Position numbers and translations under genes: made by a program. Source: Ventricola sp036297385 (GTDB taxonomy: Bacteria > Bacillota > Clostridia > Christensenellales > Aristaeellaceae). Taken from it: a DNA stretch of 40,690 nucleotides. Of this stretch, positions 22,197 to 29,133 are shown in pieces; positions within the stretch are counted from its first letter, which is position 1, and each line of letters starts with the position of its first letter. The stretch spans positions 1-40,690 of the forward strand of contig JAXJLD010000082.1 of assembly GCA_036297385.1 (NCBI GenBank). Reading direction: 5' to 3'. The notes beneath the pieces were generated by a model. That model was not told the DNA's origin and searched no databases. It was given only the letters and a program-made list of their open reading frames with translations.

Positions 22197-22868
22197 TCAC
22201 TCGATGGATGAATTGGATTCAACCTTGCGCAGCAGCTTCTTGATATCCTCGCGTCCGGCAAGGGCAAGCAGATGCTCCGTGCCGGTGAAGGTGTAGGAAG
22301 CGCCGGGCATCGGGCGCAGCTCGCCGCCGTCCTTGATGGCGAGGATGTTGATGCGATACCGATTGCGGATGTTCAGATCCATGATGGTCTTGCCCACCCA
22401 AGCATTCAGCGGCGGAATCTCATAGATGGCGTATTCGTCCGTCAGCTCGATATAGTCAAACACATTCGATGCGCTGGTGCGCATGGCGATGCGCTCCGCG
22501 CTGTCGCGCTCGGGATAGACGACCTCGTCCGCGCCGTTGCGCAGCAGCAGGCGGGTGTGCATATCGGCGCTCGATTTGGCGATGATGTGGTGCGCACCCA
22601 GATCCTTGAGCATGGAGGTGACCAGCAGGCTGCTGGCGAAGTCCGAGCCGATGCACACAAAGCACACATCGAAATTGTGAACGCCCAGCGCACGCAGCGC
22701 AGTTTCGTCGGTGCAGTCAGCAATCTGTGCGCTGGTCACATGGTTGGCCAGCTCGGTGACAGCAGCCTCGTCCTGATCGACGATCATGACTTCGTTGCCA
22801 AGCTGCATGAGCTTGAGGCACAGGTGACTGCCGTAACGGCCTAAGCCGATGACAAGTATGGATTTCAT
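22197..22868 (-). CDS. ktrA: Potassium uptake regulatory subunit (KtrA/TrkA)
   Basis: A 223-residue cytosolic RCK protein that gates the KtrB channel. The RCK-N Rossmann domain starts with ILVIGLGRYGSHLCLKLMQLG and holds the acidic nucleotide-binding VDQDE and the ADCTDETAL segment. The RCK-C domain (about residues 140-215) ends with TEHLLALAGREDIKKLL and in relatives binds c-di-AMP. GGAGG precedes the ATG, 12 bases after ktrB. Length is normal for KtrA. Confidence 0.94.
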   Translation of the reverse strand: MKSILVIGLGRYGSHLCLKLMQLGNEVMIVDQDEAAVTELANHVTSAQIADCTDETALRALGVHNFDVCFVCIGSDFASSLLVTSMLKDLGAHHIIAKSSADMHTRLLLRNGADEVVYPERDSAERIAMRTSASNVFDYIELTDEYAIYEIPPLNAWVGKTIMDLNIRNRYRINILAIKDGGELRPMPGASYTFTGTEHLLALAGREDIKKLLRKVESNSSIE

Positions 22869-22880
22869 AACGAGACCTCC

Positions 22881-24233
22881 TTAACCGATGAGGATGCGAT
22901 CCTGCGGACAGCGAAGCGGAGAGGGGGACGGATGACGGGCGATGAGCAGCACAAATGTCAGGCTGCCCAGCCGTCCGGCATACATCAGCAGAATGAGGAT
23001 GAGCCGGGAGGCTGTGCCCATCTGCCGGGTGACGCCGGTGCTCATGCCGACGGTATTGAGTGCGGAAAAGACTTCGATGAGCACATCGGGCAGCGCCAGC
23101 TCCGGCTGAAGGCCGCAGATAGCGAGCGTGGCGCACATGGCCAGCGAGACATAGACCACCACGATGGAGCAGGCGCGGCGCATGAGATCTTCCGGCAGGC
23201 GGCGGCCAAAGAGGCGGATGTCCTCATCGCGCCGCAGGATGGCAAGCGCCAGCAGGATCAGCACCAGCATGGTCGTCGTCTTGGCGCCGCCGGCGGTGGA
23301 GCCGGGGTTGCCGCCGGTGAGCATGAGCAGGATGGACAGCAGACCGCCCGCAGGCGAAAGCGTCGCGGTGGGCACGGTGTCAAAGCCTGCGGTGCGCGGG
23401 GTGACGGAGGAAAAGAGGCTGGCCAGACAGCGGGTCTTGACATCCATACCCGCCATGGATGCGCCTGATTCAAAGACGAAGAACAGCGCCGCAGGAACCA
23501 GCACGATGACCGGCAGGATGACCAGCACCACGCGCGTGTGCAGCTGAAGGCGGCGGAAGTGGAAGTGGTTTTCCACCAGATCGTCCCACACGAAAAAACC
23601 CAGACCGCCCAGCAGAATGAGGCCGCAGACGGTCAGGTTGATCAGCGGATCGGACACGAAGGATTCCAGCGACGTAAACGGTCCGGTCAGCGTGCCCATC
23701 AGGTCAAAACCGGCATTGCAGAATGCGGAAACCGCATGAAACACTGCGTAGCCTATGCCGCTGCCGAAGCCGAGCATGGGCACAAAGCGCATCGCGAGCA
23801 GCAGCGCACCGCAGCCCTCGATGAGCAGCGTGCCATACAGCGCACGCCGCACGAGCCGCACGATGCCGCCGATGTGGAGCGAGGAAACGCTCTCCACCAG
23901 CAGCGTGCGCTGGCGAAGGCCGATGCGTTTGTTCATCATCATGGCGGCCAGTGCCATGACCGTCATCACGCCCAGACCGCCGATCTGGATGCCGCAGAGG
24001 ATGACGAACCGGCCGAAAACCGACCAGTGCGTGGCCGTATCCACGACCACCAGTCCCGTGACGCATACGGCGCTGACGGCGGTGAACAGGGCGGTCAGCG
24101 GGTCGGTCCATGTGTTGGTGTTGCTGGATGCAGGCAGCATCAGCAGCAGCGTGACGGCGATGATGATGACGGCAAAGCCCAGCGCGATGACGCCCTGAGC
24201 GCTCATTGGCGGGTGTTTATTGGTGCGGCGCAT
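22881..24233 (-). CDS. ktrB: Potassium uptake channel subunit (KtrB/TrkH)
   Basis: A 450-residue polytopic K+ transporter with four M1-P-M2 repeats. Selectivity-filter glycines are seen in SAVCVTGLVVVD, FCNAGFDLMG, TPRTAGFDTVP and NTVGMSTGVT. The membrane face includes GIQIGGLGVMTVMAL. AAGGAGTC is eight bases before ATG 24233, and a consensus promoter lies just upstream. The pair is transcribed ktrB-ktrA. Confidence 0.95.
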   Translation of the reverse strand: MRRTNKHPPMSAQGVIALGFAVIIIAVTLLLMLPASSNTNTWTDPLTALFTAVSAVCVTGLVVVDTATHWSVFGRFVILCGIQIGGLGVMTVMALAAMMMNKRIGLRQRTLLVESVSSLHIGGIVRLVRRALYGTLLIEGCGALLLAMRFVPMLGFGSGIGYAVFHAVSAFCNAGFDLMGTLTGPFTSLESFVSDPLINLTVCGLILLGGLGFFVWDDLVENHFHFRRLQLHTRVVLVILPVIVLVPAALFFVFESGASMAGMDVKTRCLASLFSSVTPRTAGFDTVPTATLSPAGGLLSILLMLTGGNPGSTAGGAKTTTMLVLILLALAILRRDEDIRLFGRRLPEDLMRRACSIVVVYVSLAMCATLAICGLQPELALPDVLIEVFSALNTVGMSTGVTRQMGTASRLILILLMYAGRLGSLTFVLLIARHPSPSPLRCPQDRILIG

Positions 24234-24269
24234 GAGGCTTGACTCCTTGATGTTCAGAATATTATGGCT

Positions 24270-24298
24270 ATTATATACCCTGCCCAAGCGCGTGTCAA
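24270..24298 (-). promoter_or_regulatory. Consensus promoter of ktrBA
   Basis: On the minus strand, TTGACA (24298-24293), 17-base spacer, TATAAT (24275-24270), 37 bases before ATG 24233. Confidence 0.9.
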
Positions 24299-24329
24299 GC
24301 AAAGCAGCGCTAAGGAATGACAGTGCAAA

Positions 24330-24947
24330 TCAGAGCATGAAGCGCACGGCAACAGCCTTGCCAAGGATGCTGACGTTGCGTGTTTCCTCCTCGCCGCCGA
24401 TGGTGATGGGCGCATAACGCGGATTGGAAGGCAGAAGCTGCGTGAACGTCACGCGCCCGCCCGGGCCGAGGATGCGGCGCACGCGCTTGAGCGTCAGCTC
24501 GTCATCCAGCGCCACGGCGGCGATTTCACCATCGCCCACGCTCTCCTGACGGCGGATAAAGACGAGGTCGCCGGAGTGAATCCGGTCGCCGATCATCGAA
24601 TCGCCCTGCGCGATAAGCGCAAAATCGCAGTCTACACCGTCCTCAATGGTGGCGTAATCCGTTCCGTCTCCGGGCTTATAGATGGGTTCGCCGCAGGCAA
24701 CGCTGCCGATGATGGGAACGCGGCGTGCGCCGCCGTCCTGCATCGGGTGCGCTTGCTGTCCGGAGAGCAGCGTCAGCGGCACGCCGAGCTTCTCCGCGTA
24801 ATCCGCCACCACGGACAGGCGCGGGACACGCTGTTTGGTCTCATACCGGCTGATGACCTGCTTGGTGGTGCCCAGCAGGGAAGCCAGTTCATCCTGCGAG
24901 AGCGCACGCTCCTTGCGGATGGCCCGGAGCATATCGCCGAATTCCAT
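24330..24947 (-). CDS. XRE-S24 (LexA-like) autocleaving repressor
   Basis: A 205-residue repressor with an N-terminal XRE helix-turn-helix (residues 1-65: LRAIRKERALSQDELASLLG, TTKQVISRYE) and a C-terminal S24 peptidase domain. The nucleophile Ser is in GDSMIGDRIHSGDLVFIRR, and the Lys is in DDELTLKRVRRI. The usual cleavage dipeptide Ala-Gly is replaced by a Cys-Gly in SVACGEPI. The lambda CI-like layout suggests it is released by RecA-stimulated self-cleavage. It is not standard LexA, which has a winged helix. AGGAGG precedes ATG 24947. The divergent promoter region carries three GTCGCCAAA sites, which suggests autoregulation. Confidence 0.9.
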   Translation of the reverse strand: MEFGDMLRAIRKERALSQDELASLLGTTKQVISRYETKQRVPRLSVVADYAEKLGVPLTLLSGQQAHPMQDGGARRVPIIGSVACGEPIYKPGDGTDYATIEDGVDCDFALIAQGDSMIGDRIHSGDLVFIRRQESVGDGEIAAVALDDELTLKRVRRILGPGGRVTFTQLLPSNPRYAPITIGGEEETRNVSILGKAVAVRFML

Positions 24948-24996
24948 GATGGTATGCCTCCTTTTTTCTGGTCGGGGGTACATTTTCCTGTCTGTC

Positions 24997-25024
24997 ATTA
25001 TACCATAATCGTCGCCAAATGCAA
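24997..25024 (-). promoter_or_regulatory. Leftward promoter of the XRE-S24 repressor
   Basis: On the minus strand, TTGCAT (25024-25019), 16-base spacer, TATAAT (25002-24997). The first GTCGCCAAA site falls in the spacer. Confidence 0.75.
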
Positions 25025-25107
25025 CACTCAAGAAACTATTTTGAAAAATTTGTCGCCAAATGGTTGACGGATGCAGAGGGGCGTGCTAGAATGTCGTTGT
25101 CGCCAAA
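25011..25107. promoter_or_regulatory. Three GTCGCCAAA operator-like sites
   Basis: GTCGCCAAA occurs three times in the same orientation, at 25011-25019, 25052-25060 and 25099-25107 (spacings 41 and 47). Sites 2 and 3 extend to GTC-N11-GAC; site 1 to GTNGC-N5-GCNAC. They flank or overlap the two divergent promoters, as operators do in phage-type switches. Confidence 0.7.
25064..25092 (+). promoter_or_regulatory. Rightward promoter of the divergent region
   Basis: TTGACG (25064-25069), 17-base spacer, TAGAAT (25087-25092), bracketed by operator sites 2 and 3. Confidence 0.7.
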
Positions 25108-25228
25108 CGAGTGACAAGTCGCACGGTATAGCACCCGATTGAGGACAAACGCAGGCTGGGATGTGCCAACGGAGAAAGCGTCTTGGGCAGCGGATGTCCA
25201 GCGGTGTGGAAACGATGAGTGGTGCACG

Positions 25229-25279
25229 ATGTGGTTTGAAAAGAACGAATTTGGCGCGGTTTTGATGAAAAAGTGGTGA
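25229..25279 (+). CDS. Possible 16-residue upstream peptide
   Basis: The frame MWFEKNEFGAVLMKKW ends in TGA that overlaps the ATG of the next gene (TGATG). No ribosome site is obvious. It could be a coupling leader or chance. Confidence 0.2.
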   Translation: MWFEKNEFGAVLMKKW

Positions 25280-25629
25280 TGGAGAAAGGGGATCGGTGGA
25301 ACGTGGATGCAGTAGTGGAGAGATCGTTGCGGCGGATGGCTGACTTGGAGCGGCGCGTGATGGCATTGGAGGAGCGTACACGCCGATCTTTGTGGACGCG
25401 GGAGGAAGAGGACGCGCATCAGGAGGCGATGCTGGTGGCCGAGTATGGCGAGCACGTGGACAAGACGGCAACGGCCAAAATTCTCGGCGTGACCCGCGCG
25501 ACCGTTTACGCGATGCTGGCGGATGGGCGCATCGAAAGCACGTGCAGCGGGCGGCGCGTCAGTGTGCGCAGCATTGCCCGCTATATGGCAACACCCAAAA
25601 AGCAGCGTGCGGCGGTTAAACCGGCGTGA
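25279..25629 (+). CDS. Small helix-turn-helix DNA-binding protein
   Basis: About 116 residues (start uncertain: GTG 25273, GTG 25276 or ATG 25279). The N-terminal half is a charged, probably coiled helix (ERSLRRMADLERRVMALEERT). The C-terminal half is an excisionase/MerR-like helix-turn-helix: VDKTATAKILGVTRATVYAM followed by the wing LADGRIESTCSGRRVSVRSI. It is transcribed divergently from the XRE-S24 repressor and is probably under its control. No integrase or phage structural gene is in the window, so this may be a domesticated switch. Target unknown. Confidence 0.75.
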   Translation: MEKGDRWNVDAVVERSLRRMADLERRVMALEERTRRSLWTREEEDAHQEAMLVAEYGEHVDKTATAKILGVTRATVYAMLADGRIESTCSGRRVSVRSIARYMATPKKQRAAVKPA

Positions 25630-25780
25630 TGGCGGCGTGCCGCCGCGTTTCATTGACAAATGGGGTTGAGATATTGAACCACTATGATAAAAACGCCGAA
25701 TCCACAGCGGCGAACGCGCTGTGAATCCGGCGGGAGACCAATGATGCTTCGCATGGGCGGAGAGAAAAGAGGGGTTTGAG

Positions 25781-25927
25781 ATGAGTTTGATTCAAATGGT
25801 GCTTCTTCTGGTGTTCGGCGTGCCGCTGGTGGCAGCGTGTATCGTCTTTACCCTGTGTGCGATGTGGATGCAGATGCGCGAGGATCAGCTCCGCGCAGAG
25901 AAGCAGGGATTGCCCGAAAGCGTATAA
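25781..25927 (+). CDS. Small single-helix membrane protein
   Basis: A 48-residue peptide with GAGGGG seven bases before ATG 25781. Residues 4-30 form one membrane helix (MVLLLVFGVPLVAACIVFTLC), followed by a charged tail with Gln, Arg and Glu. Its last 43 bases overlap the 3' end of the convergent dus gene. A hairpin-rich gap (25632-25731) separates it from the helix-turn-helix gene. Function unknown; the frame, ribosome site and topology make it plausible. Confidence 0.55.
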   Translation: MSLIQMVLLLVFGVPLVAACIVFTLCAMWMQMREDQLRAEKQGLPESV

Positions 25928-26850
25928 TCTTCAAACAGCCGCATGACGGCGTCCTCATAGGCGGACAGGGAATTCGCCTTGCGGGCGGCCTTCAGCGGCT
26001 TTTCTGCACCCTCAAAGCAGCAGGCGATGTTCTTGGCGACCTCACGCATACGCCCAAGCACCACGCTGGTGGGATACATCGCCTGATAGGCGTGCAGCAG
26101 GTCGTCGTGGAATGCTCGCAGCGTCTGCGCGGTCAGCGGTGCGCCGCCCGCATAGGTCTGTGCAAGTGCGGGATTGGCGAGCATACCGCGTCCGAGCATC
26201 AGCGCACGGGCAGCGGGGTGCGCGGTTTCCAGCGCACGGCAGTCCTCCACGGTGAACAGATCGCCGTTGTAGATGAGCGGCATCCGCGCGGTGGATTCGG
26301 CGGTGGCAAAAATATCCCGATGCACGGCGCCTTTGTAGTATTCCTCGCGGGTGCGCGGGTGAATGATGAGCTCGGAGACGGGGTAGCGGCTGTACAGCGT
26401 CAGCAGCTCGCCGAATTCCTCCGGGGAGGAAAAGCCGATGCGCGTCTTGATGGAGATGCGCACGGGCGTGCGGGAAAAAATCTCATCCAGAAACCACGCC
26501 AGCTCCTGCGGGCGCTGCAAAAGCCCCGCGCCCTTGCCCTTGGCGGTCACCGTGCCGGAGGGACAGCCGGCATTCAGATTGACCTCTTCATAGCCCATGT
26601 CGTGCAGCAGATTGGCCGCCCACAGAAAGTGGTCGGCCTTTTTCGTCAGCACCTGCGGCACGGCGTTCAGACCGGCGTTGGCCTGCGGATCGACATTCTT
26701 GAACTCACGCGGGGTGAGCGTCAGGTTTTGCGTGGGGCTGATGAAGGGGATATAATAGCGCGCCACGCCGCCAAAGTGCGCGTGATGCACCTGACGATAT
26801 ACGGCGTCGGTGACGCCCTCCATCGGGGCGAAATAGACGGGCAGGGACAT
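25885..26850 (-). CDS. tRNA-dihydrouridine synthase
   Basis: A 321-residue FMN enzyme that reduces uridine in the tRNA D loop. The TIM barrel starts with YFAPMEGVTDAVYRQ; the catalytic Cys is in VNLNAGCPSGTVTAKGKGAGLL, followed by VRISIKTRIG, the IIHPRTREEYYKG His motif, and IYNGDLFTVED. AAAGGAGCCCATC precedes ATG 26850. Which Dus subfamily it belongs to is unclear. Its 3' end overlaps a small convergent frame. Confidence 0.95.
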   Translation of the reverse strand: MSLPVYFAPMEGVTDAVYRQVHHAHFGGVARYYIPFISPTQNLTLTPREFKNVDPQANAGLNAVPQVLTKKADHFLWAANLLHDMGYEEVNLNAGCPSGTVTAKGKGAGLLQRPQELAWFLDEIFSRTPVRISIKTRIGFSSPEEFGELLTLYSRYPVSELIIHPRTREEYYKGAVHRDIFATAESTARMPLIYNGDLFTVEDCRALETAHPAARALMLGRGMLANPALAQTYAGGAPLTAQTLRAFHDDLLHAYQAMYPTSVVLGRMREVAKNIACCFEGAEKPLKAARKANSLSAYEDAVMRLFEDYTLSGNPCFSARS

Positions 26851-27017
26851 GATGGGCTCCTTTCATCGCGAAGAGACAGCATGGAAAATGAAGGAGAGTG
26901 ATGCTTTCCTTTGTTTTCATTGCGTTTAAACAAGGCGAGTTGATGGATGGGCAGAGACAAGCGGCGTATTGATGTGGCTTGATGTGGCGCAGCACAGGGG
27001 CAAAGTGTCCGTGAAGA

Positions 27018-27054
27018 TAAAAAAAGCCCCGGTCTGACCGACCGGCGCTTTTTT
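27018..27054 (-). terminator. Terminator of the 76-residue protein gene (bidirectional)
   Basis: A strong stem (AAAAAGCGCCGGT and its partner around GACCGGGGC) with A and T runs on both sides lies between the dus promoter region and the convergent end of the small gene, and could work in either direction. Confidence 0.8.
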
Positions 27055-27062
27055 GTACGACA

Positions 27063-27293
27063 TTACGCCTGCGCGAGCCACTCGTCGGCCTTCGCGGCAG
27101 ACATGCGCTTGATGCTCTCCTCGGCGTACTGGGACTCCGGACCGCCGAAGGTATACAGGAAGAACTTGCCGCCAGCAGTCTTGTACAGGGACTCCTCATA
27201 ACCGGCGGGATCGCCAAAGGTGCCGTGGGCGTGCTTGGCAACCAGCTCGGAAGCTTCGGTATCGTATTCCACCTTACAGATGATCTTCTTCAT
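27063..27293 (-). CDS. Conserved small protein of unknown function
   Basis: A 76-residue cytoplasmic protein: MKKIICKVEYDTEASELVAK, then ESLYKTAGGKFFLYTFGGPESQYAE, then SAAKADEWLAQA. It recalls a widespread small Firmicute family with a KKII-x-YDT start and an LYKT-x-G-x-FFL core; its function is unknown. AAAGGATATG lies upstream of the ATG. Its terminator follows directly. Confidence 0.8.
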   Translation of the reverse strand: MKKIICKVEYDTEASELVAKHAHGTFGDPAGYEESLYKTAGGKFFLYTFGGPESQYAEESIKRMSAAKADEWLAQA

Positions 27294-27367
27294 GATGGTT
27301 TCATATCCTTTCGATAGTGTTTTTTAGAGATCGGCCGGATTCAGCCGTGGATCGTTTCAAATGCGCA

Positions 27368-27387
27368 ATTGACATAGCCGTGTCAAT
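27368..27387. promoter_or_regulatory. Palindrome between the small gene and the MarR gene
   Basis: ATTGACA-TAGCCG-TGTCAAT, perfect 7-bp arms. It sits in the divergent gap before a MarR-type gene and has the size of a MarR operator. Confidence 0.4.
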
Positions 27388-27549
27388 GCAGAGGGTATGA
27401 TAACACAAAGTTTAGGGGAAAACAACACCTGCACGGCAGAATGATGAATACTGCCGTAAAATTGACGGATAGTTATGGTAATAAAGCGAACAAACAAGGC
27501 GGGAGCACCGTTTTTGTGGCACAAATTTTGGGTGAGACAGAGGGGATGA

Positions 27550-27578
27550 TTGATGTTTTCGCGCAAAGCTGTTATACT
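27550..27578 (+). promoter_or_regulatory. Promoter of the MarR-type gene
   Basis: TTGATG (27550-27555), 17-base spacer, TATACT (27573-27578). It places the start site after all longer in-frame ATGs and so supports ATG 27615. Confidence 0.7.
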
Positions 27579-27614
27579 AAGGGGGCAGTTCAGGGGAAAG
27601 CGGGAAGAGAAACG

Positions 27615-28064
27615 ATGCTTCAAAATGCATTCAACACGGTATATACGAAGTTCAAGCTGCATTACTACAAGGAGATTTTTGATCGCTTTCAGAAGCAGGA
27701 GATCAGCCTGACAACGGTGGAGGTCTTTTGCATGGAGACGATCAAGGCGCTGGGGCGGCCAACGGTGAATGAGTTCGCCACGTTCATGAATATTTCCTCG
27801 CCCAATGCGGCCTACAAGGTGAACTGCCTCAGCCGGAAGGGCTACATCCGCAAGGTGCAGTCCCAGACAGACCGGCGTGAGTACCATTTGGAGGTTACCC
27901 AGAAGTACATGGATGCCTATGACCTCAGCGACCGGTACACGGGGTTGGTGATGGGGCGCATTGTCGAGCGCTTTACGCCGGAGGAGTGCCGGAAGCTGAC
28001 GGAGATGCTGGAGATTGTCAGCCACGAGCTGATGCCTGAGGTGGATATCCCGGATCAGCTATGA
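27615..28064 (+). CDS. MarR family transcriptional regulator
   Basis: A 149-residue winged helix regulator: LTTVEVFCMETIKALGRPTV, then VNEFATFMNISSPNAAYKVNCLSRKGYIRK (recognition helix) and the wing SQTDRREYHLEVT. C-terminal helices would form the dimer. The promoter position supports ATG 27615; the ribosome site (GGAAGAG) is weak. Neighbours give no clear target; a palindrome about 240 bases upstream may be its own operator. Confidence 0.85.
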   Translation: MLQNAFNTVYTKFKLHYYKEIFDRFQKQEISLTTVEVFCMETIKALGRPTVNEFATFMNISSPNAAYKVNCLSRKGYIRKVQSQTDRREYHLEVTQKYMDAYDLSDRYTGLVMGRIVERFTPEECRKLTEMLEIVSHELMPEVDIPDQL

Positions 28065-28075
28065 CGATATAGAAA

Positions 28076-28106
28076 CAGAAGAAGCCGCCCTAAGGGGGGA
28101 GCGGCT
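28076..28106 (-). terminator. Hairpin at the 3' end of the 79-residue gene
   Basis: AGCCGC and GCGGCT enclose a C/G-rich inner pairing; on the minus strand it is followed by TCTTCTG. A moderate terminator; it also lies just after the MarR gene. Confidence 0.45.
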
Positions 28107-28115
28107 CCTGAGCGG

Positions 28116-28355
28116 CTATCTGCGATGGGATTCGGATGAGCCCATCCCGGCCTTAAAGCCGGAAGCCTTCGGCTCGTGAATGGCGTAAAGCTCGGCGTAG
28201 TGCTGTGCTTCAGCTTCATTGAGCGCGGGCTGAAGCTCCAGCCCCGTGCAGTCTGTGGCGCTGACCACATCCTGCGGGACACTCAGGGGTGTGGCCACGC
28301 CATGGGGAATGGGCGGCGGATTCCAAAAGCCGCCGGTGTGCTTTGCAGAACGCAT
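28116..28355 (-). CDS. Conserved small protein with DVVSATDCTGL motif
   Basis: A 79-residue protein with GGAGAGGAGG before its ATG. It contains NPPPIPHGVATPLSVPQDVV and then SATDCTGL, which I recall from short conserved proteins of gut Clostridia, followed by an acidic EAEAQHYAELYAIHEP segment. No known domain, signal or membrane helix. Function unknown. Confidence 0.65.
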   Translation of the reverse strand: MRSAKHTGGFWNPPPIPHGVATPLSVPQDVVSATDCTGLELQPALNEAEAQHYAELYAIHEPKASGFKAGMGSSESHRR

Positions 28356-28453
28356 AAACCTGCCTCCTCTCCGTGGCGATAGGATGGCGGGCGCGGAGGC
28401 AGAGCATACCTGTTAAAAAGCGGAGACTCACACCCGAAAGGAGAAAGCGAAAT

Positions 28454-28870
28454 ATGTTTGAAATGCTGCTGCGCGAGATGACACTGATTATGGCGCAGGT
28501 TCACGATTCGATGATGCGCCTCAACGACGGATTTGAGCTGCACCTGAGCGATAAGGACTGGCACTTTATCATCATGGCGGCCATGGGAATGGCAATGTTT
28601 TTTCTTGTGCATGCTGTCTTTAAGCGGCTGGCCAAGTGGAGCATTACGGCCGTCTCGTTTATCTATGTCTTTACCGTCATGACGGTGCTGGGGTTCGCCA
28701 TTGAAATCGGCCAGCGCATCTCCGGCACGGGGCAGATGGATTTTTCGGATATCGTGGCGGGGCTGTATGGTGTGCTGGCGTTTTTTGCGGTGTACACGGC
28801 GTATCGCCTGCTGGCGCTGGCGGTGGGTGCGCTGACAGGCAGACTGCGGCAGAGTAGAGGAGACAAGTGA
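28454..28870 (+). CDS. VanZ-like membrane protein
   Basis: A 138-residue protein with three to four membrane helices (about residues 38-56, 68-85, 100-125). The segment VLGFAIEIGQRISGTGQMDF followed by SDIVAGLYGVLAFF matches the VanZ-like pattern (E-x-x-Q then D-x-x-D-I and G). VanZ proteins are associated with low-level teicoplanin resistance in some strains, but most homologues have unknown roles. GAAAGGAG lies before ATG 28454. Confidence 0.7.
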   Translation: MFEMLLREMTLIMAQVHDSMMRLNDGFELHLSDKDWHFIIMAAMGMAMFFLVHAVFKRLAKWSITAVSFIYVFTVMTVLGFAIEIGQRISGTGQMDFSDIVAGLYGVLAFFAVYTAYRLLALAVGALTGRLRQSRGDK

Positions 28871-28882
28871 GGATAAAAGTGA

Positions 28883-28922
28883 GAACAAATGTTCTTGCAT
28901 CCTGCGAAAAATATGGTATAAT
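28883..28922 (+). promoter_or_regulatory. SOS-box-like site and promoter upstream of the recA operon
   Basis: GAACAAATGTTC (28883-28894) matches the Gram-positive LexA box core GAAC-N4-GTTC. It abuts TTGCAT (28895-28900), which is followed by 16 bases and TATAAT (28917-28922). A LexA protein bound here would block the promoter. The operon downstream ends in recA, a classical SOS gene. Canonical LexA is not encoded in this window. Confidence 0.65.
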
Positions 28923-28924
28923 CA

Positions 28925-28970
28925 AGCTGTACAGGGCAAAACGGAAGGGCTGACCTGTACGGCTTTTTCT
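28925..28970 (+). terminator. Terminator just after the SOS-type promoter
   Basis: AGCTGTACAGG (28925-28935) pairs with CCTGTACGGCT (28954-28964; one wobble), followed by TTTTT. It may end the VanZ-like gene. Since the upstream promoter starts inside the first arm (about 28929), its transcripts would keep only seven or so pairs plus the T run and could still end here. Confidence 0.75.
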
Positions 28971-28998
28971 TGTATTTGCGGGAAGGACATGATACAAT
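28970..28998 (+). promoter_or_regulatory. Second promoter of the rimO-recA operon
   Basis: TTGTAT (28970-28975), 17-base spacer, TACAAT (28993-28998), placed after the terminator; probably the basal promoter of the operon. Confidence 0.65.
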
Positions 28999-29035
28999 AA
29001 TTCAGATGACACCAACGATGGATGCTATTTTCTGA

Positions 29036-29110
29036 TCGGAACGCGCCATAAGTGCGAAGCGTGACCTGACAGGGCTTCCCACATGGCTTTTCCATTCAGA
29101 AACAGTATGA
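29036..29110. repeat. Intergenic mosaic repeat, copy E
   Basis: Blocks cgccataagtgcgaagcg, cctgacagggctt and ccattcagaaacag recur in copies A and B. It lies in the 5' leader of rimO. Confidence 0.5.
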
Positions 29111-29133
29111 ACCGAGATAAAGGAGAGCAAGCT

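Noticed and set aside
24233..24300. c-di-AMP riboswitch before ktrB
   Set aside because: The promoter leaves only about 30 bases of leader, too short for that structure.
24330..24947. Calling the repressor LexA
   Set aside because: The N-terminal domain is XRE type and the operators (GTCGCCAAA) differ from the SOS-like GAAC-N4-GTTC box before rimO.
27441..27614. Longer N-terminus for the MarR-type protein
   Set aside because: The likely promoter lies inside the extension, and the added residues do not fit the family.
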